From: JAOUGY01 sp963785075
GTDB lineage: Bacteria; Actinomycetota; Acidimicrobiia; Spongiisociales; ZC4RG35
Direction of reading: 5' to 3'
Length of the DNA stretch: 64,000 nucleotides
NCBI GenBank assembly: GCA_963785075.1
Contig: CAWATW010000006.1
Span: 558,001-622,000, forward strand
The position numbers and the translations under genes are program-made. The notes beneath the pieces were generated by a model. It ran no database searches. It saw only the letters and a program-made list of their open reading frames with translations, and was not told where the DNA came from. This document shows, one piece after another, positions 51,636 to 60,669 of this stretch (positions within the stretch are counted from its first letter, which is position 1; every line of letters begins with the position of its first letter).

Positions 51636-51829
51636 CAGCTCAGCTCCGCTTCCGGAACGACCGCGCCTGTGAATGCGGGATCGAGGTCAATGTCGAGTTC
51701 GTCTCGGACCTCGAGATTCGTGCCGCGCGCCGGGTCGGAGTCCAGGCGCTCACGCCTTGGAACGTGCAGGTAGCGGAGCGGATCGTTGGCCCGGTATCGG
51801 ATCGCCCGATAGACGTCGCTGAATGACAT
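51635..51829 (-). CDS. Small acidic protein coupled to the SH3 peptidase gene
   Basis: 64 residues, no family recognised. MSFSDVYRAIRYRANDPLRYLHV is basic, the remainder acidic (EVRDELDIDLDPAFTGAVVPEAELS). ATG 51829 has AAGGAGG six bases upstream. Because its stop overlaps the peptidase start, the two are probably made in equal amounts; it could be a partner, chaperone or inhibitor. That is inference from layout only. Confidence 0.6.
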   Translation of the reverse strand: MSFSDVYRAIRYRANDPLRYLHVPRRERLDSDPARGTNLEVRDELDIDLDPAFTGAVVPEAELS

Positions 51830-51965
51830 CAGCCCTCCTTCCACCACACCCACAAAGCACCCTACGCGACCATGCAGCCCGATGCGCCCGACAGGCGAAG
51901 CCCTTCCGCAAGCCTCTGGATCGTCGGATTTTGCCGCGGCAGCGTCGGGGCATGCTTCCGACAGC

Positions 51966-52820
51966 TCACCGCACGTGCGGCATCACTTCCTCCGCCCACA
52001 GCCTTGCCACGTCTTCCCACGCATACTCGGGGGGTGTCACGAGAAAGCTCTCGACACCTATCGATTTCAGTTCGCGAACCCGTTCCACGCACTCCTGAGG
52101 GGTGCCGGAGATGGTGAACCGGTGGACGAGGTAGTCCGAGACCAGCTCGACGGGGACGCGCTCCTCGAGGGGCTTGCTGATGTCGAACGCCTCCATGAAC
52201 CGGCGGACGCCCTCTCGCTCGTCCTCCGGGACGGAATCGAGCGAGAGCCGGAAGTTGTGGTGTGCCCGATTCGCGATGCGACGGCGAGCGAGCTTGCGGG
52301 CATTCTCGCCGTCCTCCGAGACATGGATGATCCCGGCCGCCATGAGATCTATGGCGCCGACATCCCGGCCGGCTTCGTGGGCGCCCTTGGCCAGCCGGAT
52401 CCGAGCCGACTCGATCACATCGAGGTTGAACCCGCTCCCGAGCATCACGCCGTCGGCAACTCGGCCCGCGGCTTCAAGGCCTCTTGGGCCGTCGACGGCG
52501 AAGTAGATCGGTGGGTGGTGCCCCCGTAGGGGTAGCGGAGGCCAACTGGGCCGACGGCCGACTCCACCGTGTCGCCGCTGAGCAACTTACGAATCGGCTT
52601 GGTCGCCTGCTCCATGTCGGCCAGCCTCGTGGGCTTGCGGCCGAACGTGTAGGTGTTCGAGTCCCCGGTCCCGATGCCGAGGACGAAACGGCCCCGGGCG
52701 ATCTGGTTGGCCGTCGCAACTTCACCGGCCAGCAAGGTCGGATCCCGAAACACGACGTTCGTCGCCGCCGTGCCCACGGATCGCCGTGGGCACGAGATCA
52801 CGGCGTGGCTGGGTGGGGCA
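51966..52820 (-). pseudogene. LLM-class F420/flavin-dependent oxidoreductase, frame-broken
   Basis: Reading from about 52820, VGTAATNVVFRDPTLLAGEVATANQIARGRFVLGIGTGDSNTYTFGRKP matches LLM proteins. After GLRYPYGGTT the frame changes: the continuation PPIYFAVDGPRGLEAAGRVADGVMLGSGF, then SEDGENARKLARRRI to the end, is one frame away. One missing base in the GGG at 52513-52515 explains it. Upstream, residues like TPGPTVAWMAAAAERLEF suggest the N-terminus reaches about 53020 but is degraded or shortened. Possibly functional if the break is an artefact, but the N-terminal loss argues for decay. Confidence 0.7.
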
Positions 52821-52949
52821 GGGTCCCACGCGCTGCTCGTCAGGGTCGAGCACCACGGCTTGGTGGACGTAGAGAAAGTACCGGGTAAATGGCCGCATCT
52901 GCGTTCGGGTGCTCCTGTGGCCTCGCCGGCAAGACAGAATTCGAGCCGC

Positions 52950-53138
52950 TCAGCCGCAGCAGCCATCCATGCAACGGTCGGCCCAGGGGTGGCCGCCTGT
53001 GTCTGCCTCACCGGCGGGAGCGGCACCCCGCCCGCCGCACTCGGAACACACCCATACCGGGGGTACGCGGGTCCCTTCCACCACCAGCGATCGAAAACGG
53101 TGCCCGCAATCGGGACAAAGGATCATCAACACAGCCAT
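52950..53138 (-). CDS. Small zinc-ribbon protein
   Basis: 62 residues. Two CxxC knuckles (LCPDCGHRF and VCSECGGRG) plus a Cys-rich tail (RCMDGCCG) indicate one or two zinc sites. GAGGAGG stands six bases before the ATG. It begins 11 bases after the ASL-like lyase stop, so it is probably the last gene of the coenzyme M-type operon; role unknown. It overlaps the degraded N-terminal region of the LLM remnant. Confidence 0.65.
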   Translation of the reverse strand: MAVLMILCPDCGHRFRSLVVEGTRVPPVWVCSECGGRGAAPAGEADTGGHPWADRCMDGCCG

Positions 53139-53148
53139 CGCTTCCTCC

Positions 53149-54649
53149 TCATCGGTCCGACCATCGAGATCGTGCCCGTTCGACAAGGGAATGCTCGGCG
53201 GAGTCGGCGGCCGACCTGGCCCGGCTGGCCTGCTCTGCCATCTCGCCCAGCCTCGACTCGACAGAGCGACAGTGCTCCTCGACCCGGTTGGGGGCCGACC
53301 CTCCTGGCACGTCACGCCCGAGCGCCAATGAGGTTGCGTCGACCCCGACCACGGCGTCGATGCCCTCAGGCACGTCGAGTCCCAGGCGAGTGGCGGCCGC
53401 CGCGAGATCCCCGACCCGGAGTTCGGATCGATCCGTGGCTACGGCGTCCGCCACCGCATTGCCGACGATCCGGTACGCCGTGCGGTAGTCGAGGCCGTGG
53501 TCCAGCACGATCCTCTCTGCCAGGTCACCGGCGATCGAGAAGTGATCGCCGGCCGACGCCTCCAGGCGAGTTGTGTCGACCTGCATTCCCCTGACCACGT
53601 CGGTCGCCAACGCCAGCAGGCGTGCCGCGAGGTCCACGGCCCCGAACACTTCGCCATACGCATACAACCAGTTGTCGGTCCTGGCCGACGGTGTGCGCTG
53701 AGTGACCATGACACCTGTGACCCTTCCGATCAGCGTGCCGGCGCCACCCCGGATGACGGCCAGCGAGTACGGGTTTCTCTTCTGCGGCAGCAACACAGAG
53801 GCACGACTCAACGATCCTGCCAGCGAGACGTACCCGAACTGAGGGCTGGCAAAGATCTCCAGGTCTTCGGCCAGTCGATCGACGGTGGTGACGGCCTGTG
53901 AGGCGGCCATCGCCGCATCGACCAGACCGTCCACCGACCACATGGCATCTCGACCGTGGGCGGCCGAGCCGTCGAAACCGAGGGTGGTCGCCAGACGGTC
54001 CCGATCGATAGGGATGGACGTCCCGGCTACCCCTCCCACCCCGGCCGGTGAACGGTTGACCCAGCGATGGGCTGCGGCGACGCGTTCGGCGTCGCGAGTG
54101 ACTTGTTCGGCGAACCCGGCTAGGTAGTGGCCGAAAGTCGAGGGTTGGGCCGGCTGTAGATAGGTCATGTCGTTCCATGGCACCGCCGCCAGCTCGACTG
54201 CCCACCGCGGCGAGCACCGACCCCACTGCCGTGACGGCGTCGTGGAGGTCGAGCAACCGCCTCCTCAACGCCAGCCGGAAGGCAATTCGGCCGGCCTCAC
54301 GCCGGGTGCGGCCGGTGTGAAGCCACCCGGCCTCGGTACCGATGCGCTTTTCGAGCTCCCGCTCGCGGCTGTTGTAGGCGTCGCCGTACACCGGGTCGTA
54401 GGGAAACTCGACGAAGGGGGTGTCGAGCATCTCGATCAGCATGCGGCCGAGCGTCGCTGACGCCTCCGGTGGGACCACACCGACATCTACCAGTTCGAGC
54501 AGGTGGGCGAGATCGGCCAGCCCCAACCCCCGATGCAGGAAGGCAGCGTCGTCTGTCTCGATCCGATACCCCGTATCGATCAAGGTGGGTGACGGGCCCT
54601 CGCCCACCCGGCCGTCGAGCCCAAGGTATCCAGATGGCGCGTCGGTCAT
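53149..54649 (-). CDS. Argininosuccinate-lyase-like aspartase/fumarase-superfamily enzyme (frameshift)
   Basis: About 499 residues if read through. The first part (to about 54216) has DPVYGDAYNSRERELEKRIG and LHTGRTRREAGRIAFRLAL; the second resumes one frame over with VPWNDMTYLQPAQPSTFGHYL and the superfamily signature SRASVLLPQKRNPY. Removing one base from the CCC at 54201-54203 restores the frame. Neighbours suggest it is the XcbC- or XcbD-like lyase of bacterial coenzyme M synthesis (phosphate elimination from phosphosulfolactate, or the following decarboxylation step) rather than arginine synthesis; no arg genes are near. Its ATG overlaps the stop of the PLP gene (ATGA). Confidence 0.72.
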
Positions 54650-55608
54650 CCGAAGATCCCTCCGTCGAACAGGGTGGTGCCGCCCCCGGTGACAACGAAT
54701 ACGACCGGCCCTTCGATGGTGGGTACCCGGGACACGAACTCGGCGAACGCCGGGGCCCCGAACTCGGGGTCGAGAAACACTCCTTCGGTCTTCGCCATCA
54801 ACGTCGCCGCATCCAACACCCGACGTTCTGCCGCGTCGTCTCGATCCAGCTGGTCGCCCAGCACGGTCCAATCCACCTGGTCGATCGATCCTCCGCCCAA
54901 GAGATCGAGTGCGCCGGCGGCGATCTTCTCGATCCTCTGCCGACACTCCTCGACCGGACGATGAACACTCACCCCCACCACCTGCCGCCGACGTGCCGAC
55001 AAGGCCTGGCCGGCGACGAGGCCGGCCTGAGTTCCGCACGATCCGGTCGCGGTCCAAATGACGGTGGGCTCGATACCCAGTTCGGTGACCTGATCGTCGA
55101 TCTCCGCCACTGCCCCCAGATACCCGAGGGCTCCCACCGGGCCGGCCCCACCGCGGCCGATCACGTATGGGCGCCGGCCTATGGCATCCAGGTGGGCGGC
55201 GGTGGCGGAGAGCGCCCCGTCGACCGACGCTCGCACCGGGTCGCCGGTGAACGAGTGATCGACTCCGGGGAGACGGGCCACGATCGTCAGATTGGCGGCT
55301 CGGTCCACCGGTGCACCGAAGTAGCAGACGTGGACCTCAAGCCCACGGGTGATCCCGGCGAGCGCCGCCAACATCACCCAATTCGAATGAGGACCACCGC
55401 CTGTGACGATGCAGTCGGCACCGGCCGCCTCGGCGTCTCCGATCAGGTATTCGAGCGCCCGGACTTTGTTGCCACCGAGACCGAGACCCGTGAGATCGTC
55501 CCGCTTCAACCACACCTCCACGCCTAGAGCATCGGACAGCCGTCGGGCCGGGGCCAACGGCGTGGGGAACGTCCCGAGATCGGCTCGTGGCAGCGCGAAC
55601 GTCGTCAA
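54646..55608 (-). CDS. D-cysteine-desulfhydrase/ACC-deaminase-like PLP enzyme
   Basis: 320 residues, fold-type II PLP enzyme. The Schiff-base lysine is K48 in GLGGNKVRALEYLIGDAEA, followed by TGGGPHSNWVMLAALAG, WTATGSCGTQAGLVAG and a phosphate-binding glycine run VVFVVTGGGTT. The start is TTG 55608, overlapping the stop of the previous lyase gene. XcbE of Xanthobacter, in coenzyme M synthesis, belongs to this family, and the flanking lyases make that role likely: a PLP-dependent thiolation step. A D-cysteine or D-amino-acid catabolic role is the alternative. Confidence 0.8.
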   Translation of the reverse strand: MTTFALPRADLGTFPTPLAPARRLSDALGVEVWLKRDDLTGLGLGGNKVRALEYLIGDAEAAGADCIVTGGGPHSNWVMLAALAGITRGLEVHVCYFGAPVDRAANLTIVARLPGVDHSFTGDPVRASVDGALSATAAHLDAIGRRPYVIGRGGAGPVGALGYLGAVAEIDDQVTELGIEPTVIWTATGSCGTQAGLVAGQALSARRRQVVGVSVHRPVEECRQRIEKIAAGALDLLGGGSIDQVDWTVLGDQLDRDDAAERRVLDAATLMAKTEGVFLDPEFGAPAFAEFVSRVPTIEGPVVFVVTGGGTTLFDGGIFG

Positions 55609-56951
55609 CCCAGCGCCTCGGTCACCCGGTCGACGAACGATGGCGCCGAGCCCGTGGCGGCATCGACATCGAACAGTGCCTCGATCTGGGTCCGGTCGAG
55701 GATCTCGGAGATCCGACCGTCGGCCACCAGGGCATCGATGAGCGACTGACCAGCCTCGAACCCACTCATGGCGGCCGCATAGATGACATCGTGGGCCGTG
55801 TGCTTGCCGAGCCGTTCGGCCAGCGCCCGCATCACCGGCTCCGAGAACACGTACCCGTTTTGAGCCGCGATGTTCGCGGACATGCGCTCGGCCACGACCT
55901 CGAGGCCGTCCAGAAGGGTGGCGGCGAACCCAGTGCAAGCCAGACCCGTTGCGCACACCTCGGGGACTGCAATCCACTCCGCCTTCCAACCTCTGCCGTC
56001 GCGTTCATGGATCTGGACCATCCCGTCGGTCACGACGGCTGCATTGGAGCGCACGAGGCGTGCCAGGGTGTCGAGGTGCTCGGACAGCTCCGGGTTGCGC
56101 TTCTGCGGCATCGTGATGCTCCCGACCGTCCCGGGTGTGAAGCGCTCCCTCAGCTCGCCCATCTCGAGTCGTTGGAGCTCCATGATCTCGTTGCCCAGCT
56201 TGGCGACGGTGGTTGCGACCATGGCCACGAGGTGGGTGAACTCGGCCACCCCGTCACGTGACGTGATCCACGGGATGATCGGAACCCCCAGATCCATCCG
56301 GCCGGCGAAAGCATCGAGCAGCGGCAACGCTCGATCTCCCCAGAACTCCATCGTCCCGAGCGCCCCGCCGAGCTGAACCTGTTCCCAACGCTGTCTGCCC
56401 TCTGCCAGCCGGTCCCGATGCCGTCCCAGCTCGGCCGCCCATACCGCCGCCTTGAAGCCGAAGGTGATCGGGAGACCGGGCTGGGCGTGTGTGCGGCCCA
56501 GCATCGGAGTGGTCCTGTGATTCCGGGCATGCCGGACACATGCACCGATCATCCGCTCCAGATCGCGATCGATCAAGTCGCCGACCCGACGCATCACCAC
56601 CGACATCCACGTATCGGTGAGGTCCTGGACCGTGGCACCGTAGTAGACCCACTCCCTTACGTCTTCGGGCAGCTGCTCCCGCAAGACCCGGATCAGCCCT
56701 AGGGTCGAATGCCCGGTGGCACGAGTCTCGGCCGCCACCCGGTCGAGATCGATCGCTCCCCGATCGGCGAAAGCCCGGATCTCGCGGGCCGCGTCCACCG
56801 GGATCAGTCCCACGTCGGCCTGAGCCTCGGCTAGCGCGGCGAGGATGTCGAGCCATCCGGCGAAGCGGGCAGGCTCGTCGAGAATTGCCCGAGCCTCATC
56901 GCTCGCCCAAAGGTGGCCGTAGACCTTCGAGTCGGCGAGATGAATGCTCAC
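55605..56951 (-). CDS. Adenylosuccinate-lyase-like aspartase/fumarase-superfamily enzyme
   Basis: 448 residues, intact. Superfamily regions C1 (MLGRTHAQPGLPITFGFK, residues 150-167), the region EWVYYGATVQDLTDT (about 100-114) and signature C3 GSITMPQKRNPELSEH (277-292) are all present, with the flexible-loop Ser/Thr just before MPQK. It resembles PurB and carboxymuconate cycloisomerase, but purine genes are absent. Two different members of this superfamily side by side with a desulfhydrase-like enzyme is the XcbC/XcbD/XcbE arrangement. GTG start overlaps the upstream stop (GTGA). Confidence 0.8.
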   Translation of the reverse strand: MSIHLADSKVYGHLWASDEARAILDEPARFAGWLDILAALAEAQADVGLIPVDAAREIRAFADRGAIDLDRVAAETRATGHSTLGLIRVLREQLPEDVREWVYYGATVQDLTDTWMSVVMRRVGDLIDRDLERMIGACVRHARNHRTTPMLGRTHAQPGLPITFGFKAAVWAAELGRHRDRLAEGRQRWEQVQLGGALGTMEFWGDRALPLLDAFAGRMDLGVPIIPWITSRDGVAEFTHLVAMVATTVAKLGNEIMELQRLEMGELRERFTPGTVGSITMPQKRNPELSEHLDTLARLVRSNAAVVTDGMVQIHERDGRGWKAEWIAVPEVCATGLACTGFAATLLDGLEVVAERMSANIAAQNGYVFSEPVMRALAERLGKHTAHDVIYAAAMSGFEAGQSLIDALVADGRISEILDRTQIEALFDVDAATGSAPSFVDRVTEALG

Positions 56952-57859
56952 GTCGTGACGAGAGGCTCTGCCGCCCGCTCGACACCCGTGAGCAGTCGCA
57001 GTGCGGTCCGTACCTCGTCGAGGTTGGCACCCCACGGCACGACCGCACGCCCGTCCGCGTACTCCAGGCCGCGCTCGAGGAGGCAGCACTTCAAGAGCCA
57101 GAGGCCTTCGGGTTGCTCCCTTTCGACCCTGGCCTTGGGACAGATGTCGACCTGTGGCGGTTCGTCTCCATAGAAGTGCCGGTGAAACTGCATCGAGCGC
57201 TCGCAGCCGATCATCACCCAGTCGAGCCGGTCGGCAGGGCGGGTGTCGAGGTACGACACGGTGCCCGGCAGGTCGGCTCCCGAACCGCGGCACGGCAGCA
57301 GATACGAGTCCGAAGGCGCGCCCCGGGCGAGAGCGGGGAAGGTGACCGCATCGAGCACCAGCTCGATCGGCGGCATGTCCTCGTCGAAGTCGACGACATG
57401 AGCCGCCTGGACGAACAGCTTGGGTGGATCCGGGGGGGTGACTTCTGTCACGTGTATCTGCAACGGAGCCGGCTCCCAGATGAAGTTCACGTGTTCGAAC
57501 TTGCCCTTGATCACATATCCGGAAACCCCCGGGCGCGACTGGCGAAGCGCCGCCCGGGCCAGCGCAGTGGCATTGCCCACGTCCACCGACGGGTCGTCGA
57601 CCATCATCGTTGCCTCCGGCTCAGACCAAACCTCGACCGATGTGACCGGCGAGAACAGCGGTTCGTCGGAGTCCTTGCCGACCGAGGCGAGCGCCACCGC
57701 CTCGTCGTGGACCAGAGCGATGTAATCGGTCCGTCGGTACACCTCTCTGCCCATGAGGTGCTGGATCACGAAGTCTCCGCTGGGAAACTCCTCGACATGC
57801 TCTACGGAGAGTCCCCGATAGGGATGAGCTCGGGCGTTCGGGGTGGGTCGTTCAGCCAC
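56948..57859 (-). CDS. Unrecognised 303-aa protein in the coenzyme M-type operon
   Basis: 303 residues, soluble, no family identified. Conserved-looking stretches: HPYRGLSVEHVEEFPSGDFVI, PSVDVGNATALARAALRQSR, VKGKFEHVNFIWEP-like middle (IKGKFEHVNFIWEPAPL), and a C-terminal part with three cysteines (MIGCERSMQ; DICPKARV; LLKCCLLERGLEY). The cysteine cluster could bind metal. Both ends overlap their neighbours (eight bases with the dehydrogenase, four with the lyase), so it is under tight operonic coupling and likely has a role in the same pathway. Name and activity are left open. Confidence 0.75.
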   Translation of the reverse strand: MAERPTPNARAHPYRGLSVEHVEEFPSGDFVIQHLMGREVYRRTDYIALVHDEAVALASVGKDSDEPLFSPVTSVEVWSEPEATMMVDDPSVDVGNATALARAALRQSRPGVSGYVIKGKFEHVNFIWEPAPLQIHVTEVTPPDPPKLFVQAAHVVDFDEDMPPIELVLDAVTFPALARGAPSDSYLLPCRGSGADLPGTVSYLDTRPADRLDWVMIGCERSMQFHRHFYGDEPPQVDICPKARVEREQPEGLWLLKCCLLERGLEYADGRAVVPWGANLDEVRTALRLLTGVERAAEPLVTT

Positions 57860-59270
57860 GGCCGTATCTACTCCAGTGCTGGGCGAACAGCTCGTCCTCG
57901 TCGGTCTGCTGCGGCGGAATCGTCCGCGACACCCAGGTGAGATTGACGAAGTGACGTGCGTTCACGTTTTCGGTGGTGATGTTCCCACCCCACGTCCCAC
58001 ATGACAAGGAGAGCGTGAACGGCAACCCATTGCGCGCGCTCCCGGCACCTTCATTGAGGTTCTGGTTGACGAGGACCCGGGCGGTTCGGGTCCCAAATGC
58101 AAGGGCATCGACGTTGTCGTCGCTGGCGGTGTGGATGCCGCAGGTGTGGCCGAGGCCCTGGTAGCCGGTGATGGCATTGACCAGGTCCACCGCCCGCCCG
58201 ATCCCGCCCGAATAGACGTAGAAAGCCAGCACCACCGAGAGTTTCTCGCCCGAGAACGGGTGATCGGGGCCGGCGCCATCCTCGTCGACGATCAGGAACG
58301 TGCGATCCGCAGCGATGTCGAACCCTGCGAGGCCGGCGATGTGTTGCGCCGGCTTGGCGATCACGTCGATCGTCGGGATGTGGCCGCCGTCGGGCCACAG
58401 CGCCTTCTGAAGCAGCGCCTTCTCGTGGTCGTCGCAGCGGTATCCCCCTCGTTCCACGAGCAGCTCCATCAGCCGATCGGCGATCGAGGCCTCGGCCACG
58501 ACCGAGTTGTCGGCGAGACAGCTCGTGGCGAGGTCGAAGGTCTTGGCCGCTGTGATCATGCCGGCGGCGTCGTCGAGGTCGGCGGTGTCGTCGACGACGT
58601 GCACCGAGTTTCCGACCCCCACCCCGTAGGCGGGCGTGCCCGATGAGTAGGCGGCTTTCACCATGCCGGCCCCGCCGGTTGCCACGATGAGATCCGCCTG
58701 CGTCATGAGCTCCTGGGTCCTACGGATCGAGGGTCGATCGACTATCTGGACGAGATCGGCCGGCGCCCCGACTTGTTCGCAGGCGGCCCGCATCACATCG
58801 ACCACAGCATGCGAGCTCTGCTGAGTGCGAGGGTGGGCTGCGACGATGATGGCATTCCGTCCCTTCAGAGCGAACATCGCCTTCATGGGTGGAGTGGCGT
58901 CCGGCCCGGTCGTGGGTATGAGGGCAGCCACCACGCCGACGGGCTTGGCGATCTTGACGAGCCCGCGCTCGGCGTCCTCTTCGACCACGCCGACCGTCTT
59001 GACGTGACGCATGTCGGCAAGGGCCCCGAAGACCCGCTTACGGATCTTGATGCACTTGTCCTCGTAGGTCCCGAATCCACCTTCGTCCACCGCGATGCGG
59101 GCTAGGGCATTTGCCTGCTCCTCCTTGCCCACCGCCCACGCCACGGCCGTGACGAGTTGGTCAACCTGCTCCTGCGTGTAGCCGGCGATGGCCGCCTGAG
59201 CGGCCCGAGCCCGGTCGATCAGGGTGGTGATCTCGGTACCTGTGTCGAGATCTGGCGTCGCCGTGGTCAC
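57852..59270 (-). CDS. CoA-acylating aldehyde dehydrogenase, sulfoacetaldehyde-dehydrogenase-like
   Basis: 472 residues. The acylating ALDH pattern is present: PVGVVAALIPTTGPDATPPMKAMFALKGRNAI (nucleotide domain), VATGGAGMVKAAYSSGTPAYGVGVGN, and catalytic Cys251 in TFDLATSCLADNSVVAE. The C-terminus (GGNITTENVNARHFVNLTWVSRTI) resembles sulfoacetaldehyde dehydrogenase (SauS type). It interconverts an aldehyde and its acyl-CoA with NAD(P). In this operon it could handle sulfoacetaldehyde, or a ketoethyl-coenzyme M aldehyde from epoxide breakdown. GTG 59270 is preceded by AAGGAG. Confidence 0.82.
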   Translation of the reverse strand: MTTATPDLDTGTEITTLIDRARAAQAAIAGYTQEQVDQLVTAVAWAVGKEEQANALARIAVDEGGFGTYEDKCIKIRKRVFGALADMRHVKTVGVVEEDAERGLVKIAKPVGVVAALIPTTGPDATPPMKAMFALKGRNAIIVAAHPRTQQSSHAVVDVMRAACEQVGAPADLVQIVDRPSIRRTQELMTQADLIVATGGAGMVKAAYSSGTPAYGVGVGNSVHVVDDTADLDDAAGMITAAKTFDLATSCLADNSVVAEASIADRLMELLVERGGYRCDDHEKALLQKALWPDGGHIPTIDVIAKPAQHIAGLAGFDIAADRTFLIVDEDGAGPDHPFSGEKLSVVLAFYVYSGGIGRAVDLVNAITGYQGLGHTCGIHTASDDNVDALAFGTRTARVLVNQNLNEGAGSARNGLPFTLSLSCGTWGGNITTENVNARHFVNLTWVSRTIPPQQTDEDELFAQHWSRYGRG

Positions 59271-59292
59271 GTGGGCTCCTTCCGAGCAGACA

Positions 59293-59346
59293 AACCCGGA
59301 TCCGCATGGGTGCCTCCTCGAGGGAAGCACCCCGCGGACCCGGGTT
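59293..59346 (-). promoter_or_regulatory. Long intercistronic stem-loop inside the operon
   Basis: Arms 59293-59313 and 59327-59346 pair over about 19 positions (outer AACCCGGATCCGC with one mismatch, inner GGGTGC perfect) with small bulges. It starts right after the transferase stop and ends before the Shine-Dalgarno of the dehydrogenase gene. On the minus strand only a short T-run follows, so a partial terminator or RNA-processing/stabilising element is likelier than a full stop. Confidence 0.6.
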
Positions 59347-59351
59347 GGGGG

Positions 59352-60461
59352 TCAGACGCCGAGCTCGCGCCGGACGATCTTGGTGCCCTCGACGAGGGCG
59401 TGCAGCTTGTCGACGGCGATGTAACGCTGGAGCAGTATCAGCCCGCAGTCGGTGGTGACACCGAGCCGATCGGCCGGTACGTACTCGAGCAGTTTCCTGA
59501 TCCGGTCGGCCACCTCGTCGGCGGTCTCCGTGATAGTCGACTTCACGTCGATGACACCGGCCCAGAACTGGACGTTGTCGGGTAGTGGGTGGTTCTTGAT
59601 CACGTCGAGCCCGCTGAGATCGTCCGAGCGCCGGCCACAGTTCTCGAGATTGAGAACGTTGATGTTGGCCTCGTACGACTTGGGGACCACCGACGCAGTG
59701 GCCGAAGGCGCCTCGCCCTTGCGTTGCGTGAGATCGAAGATCTCACCGGCCTCGGCGGTCTCGTCCGGGAAGTAGGCCGGTGTACCGCCCCAGTTGCCCC
59801 AGCAGATGTGGACGATGATCTGGGCGTTCTGAACTCCTTGTACCGCCCTGTTGAAGGCGTCGATCGCCCAATCTTCGTAGAAGTACGGCCACGTGAACTC
59901 GTCCAGCTGGATGAAGTCGATCCCCATGGCGTCGACCTCGAGGATGTCCTCGTTGATGGCGGCAGCGATGTCCATCGCCCGATCCCGAGCCGACTCATAG
60001 TGCAGATCGTTGGTGGCTTGCCCGAGCACCTGGATCCCCGTGTATTGGACCTTGGTGGGCTTGTTGGTCACTCGCTTCAACGCCCGTGCCTGCTCGACCA
60101 TGATCGCCCCGCGCCGCTTGATCTCGTGGGTTGCAGTTCCGGCGTGCAGGCGGCTGTAGATCGGGAACCCGAGGAAGCCTCCCTTGAGGTCGTACCCGAG
60201 TCGCTTGTAGTAGTAGTAGACCGCCTGATCGGCGTAGTTGTCGCCGTGGAGCCGGCCATCGGTGATGATGTCGAGCCCGGCGATCTCCTGATCGGCGGCC
60301 AGCGACGCCATGGCGTCCTGGAGCGCCTCCCGATTGAAGGCGTCTGGTGGCTCCTGGTCGCCGGTCCAGTTCCGCACACAATGGGCATCCCACCACCGCG
60401 GGTTGGGATAGTTGCCCACCATGCTGGTAGGGATCGTGACCTCTTCACCTCGGATCTGCAT
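59352..60461 (-). CDS. MetE/epoxyalkane:coenzyme M transferase-type zinc protein
   Basis: 369 residues, close to the 377 of epoxyalkane:CoM transferase and far shorter than MetE (about 750). It is a single UROD/MetE-like TIM barrel. The thiolate-binding zinc ligands are visible as His218-x-Cys220 in IIVHICWGNWGG and Cys339 in GVTTDCGLILLQR. Other landmarks: GLDIITDGRLHGDNY, DFIQLDEFTWPYF. Zinc activates a thiol; with coenzyme M genes next to it, ring-opening of an epoxide by coenzyme M is the favoured reaction. A methyltransferase using another thiol cannot be excluded. ATG 60461 has GGAGG upstream. Confidence 0.72.
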   Translation of the reverse strand: MQIRGEEVTIPTSMVGNYPNPRWWDAHCVRNWTGDQEPPDAFNREALQDAMASLAADQEIAGLDIITDGRLHGDNYADQAVYYYYKRLGYDLKGGFLGFPIYSRLHAGTATHEIKRRGAIMVEQARALKRVTNKPTKVQYTGIQVLGQATNDLHYESARDRAMDIAAAINEDILEVDAMGIDFIQLDEFTWPYFYEDWAIDAFNRAVQGVQNAQIIVHICWGNWGGTPAYFPDETAEAGEIFDLTQRKGEAPSATASVVPKSYEANINVLNLENCGRRSDDLSGLDVIKNHPLPDNVQFWAGVIDVKSTITETADEVADRIRKLLEYVPADRLGVTTDCGLILLQRYIAVDKLHALVEGTKIVRRELGV

Positions 60462-60669
60462 CTCTCCTCCGATTCGTCGTGGGGCCACATGACCCCTGCC
60501 GGGTGCGCGGGGCGCGGGGTTCGACTACCTCCGTTCGAGTCGCTGCTCCGACGCTATGACCGGACCGGGCGACGGTCGACGGTCGGGCGGGGCGAACCCG
60601 CCACCGAAATCTGTCCTGCGAGGGCGATCGCAAGTCGGATCTGCTGGCCTTCACCGAGTCGCCGACCGA

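Noticed and set aside
53149..56951. Arginine or purine biosynthesis genes (ArgH, PurB)
   Set aside because: Both lyases resemble these by superfamily only; no other arg or pur genes are present, and the PLP and MetE-type neighbours point elsewhere.
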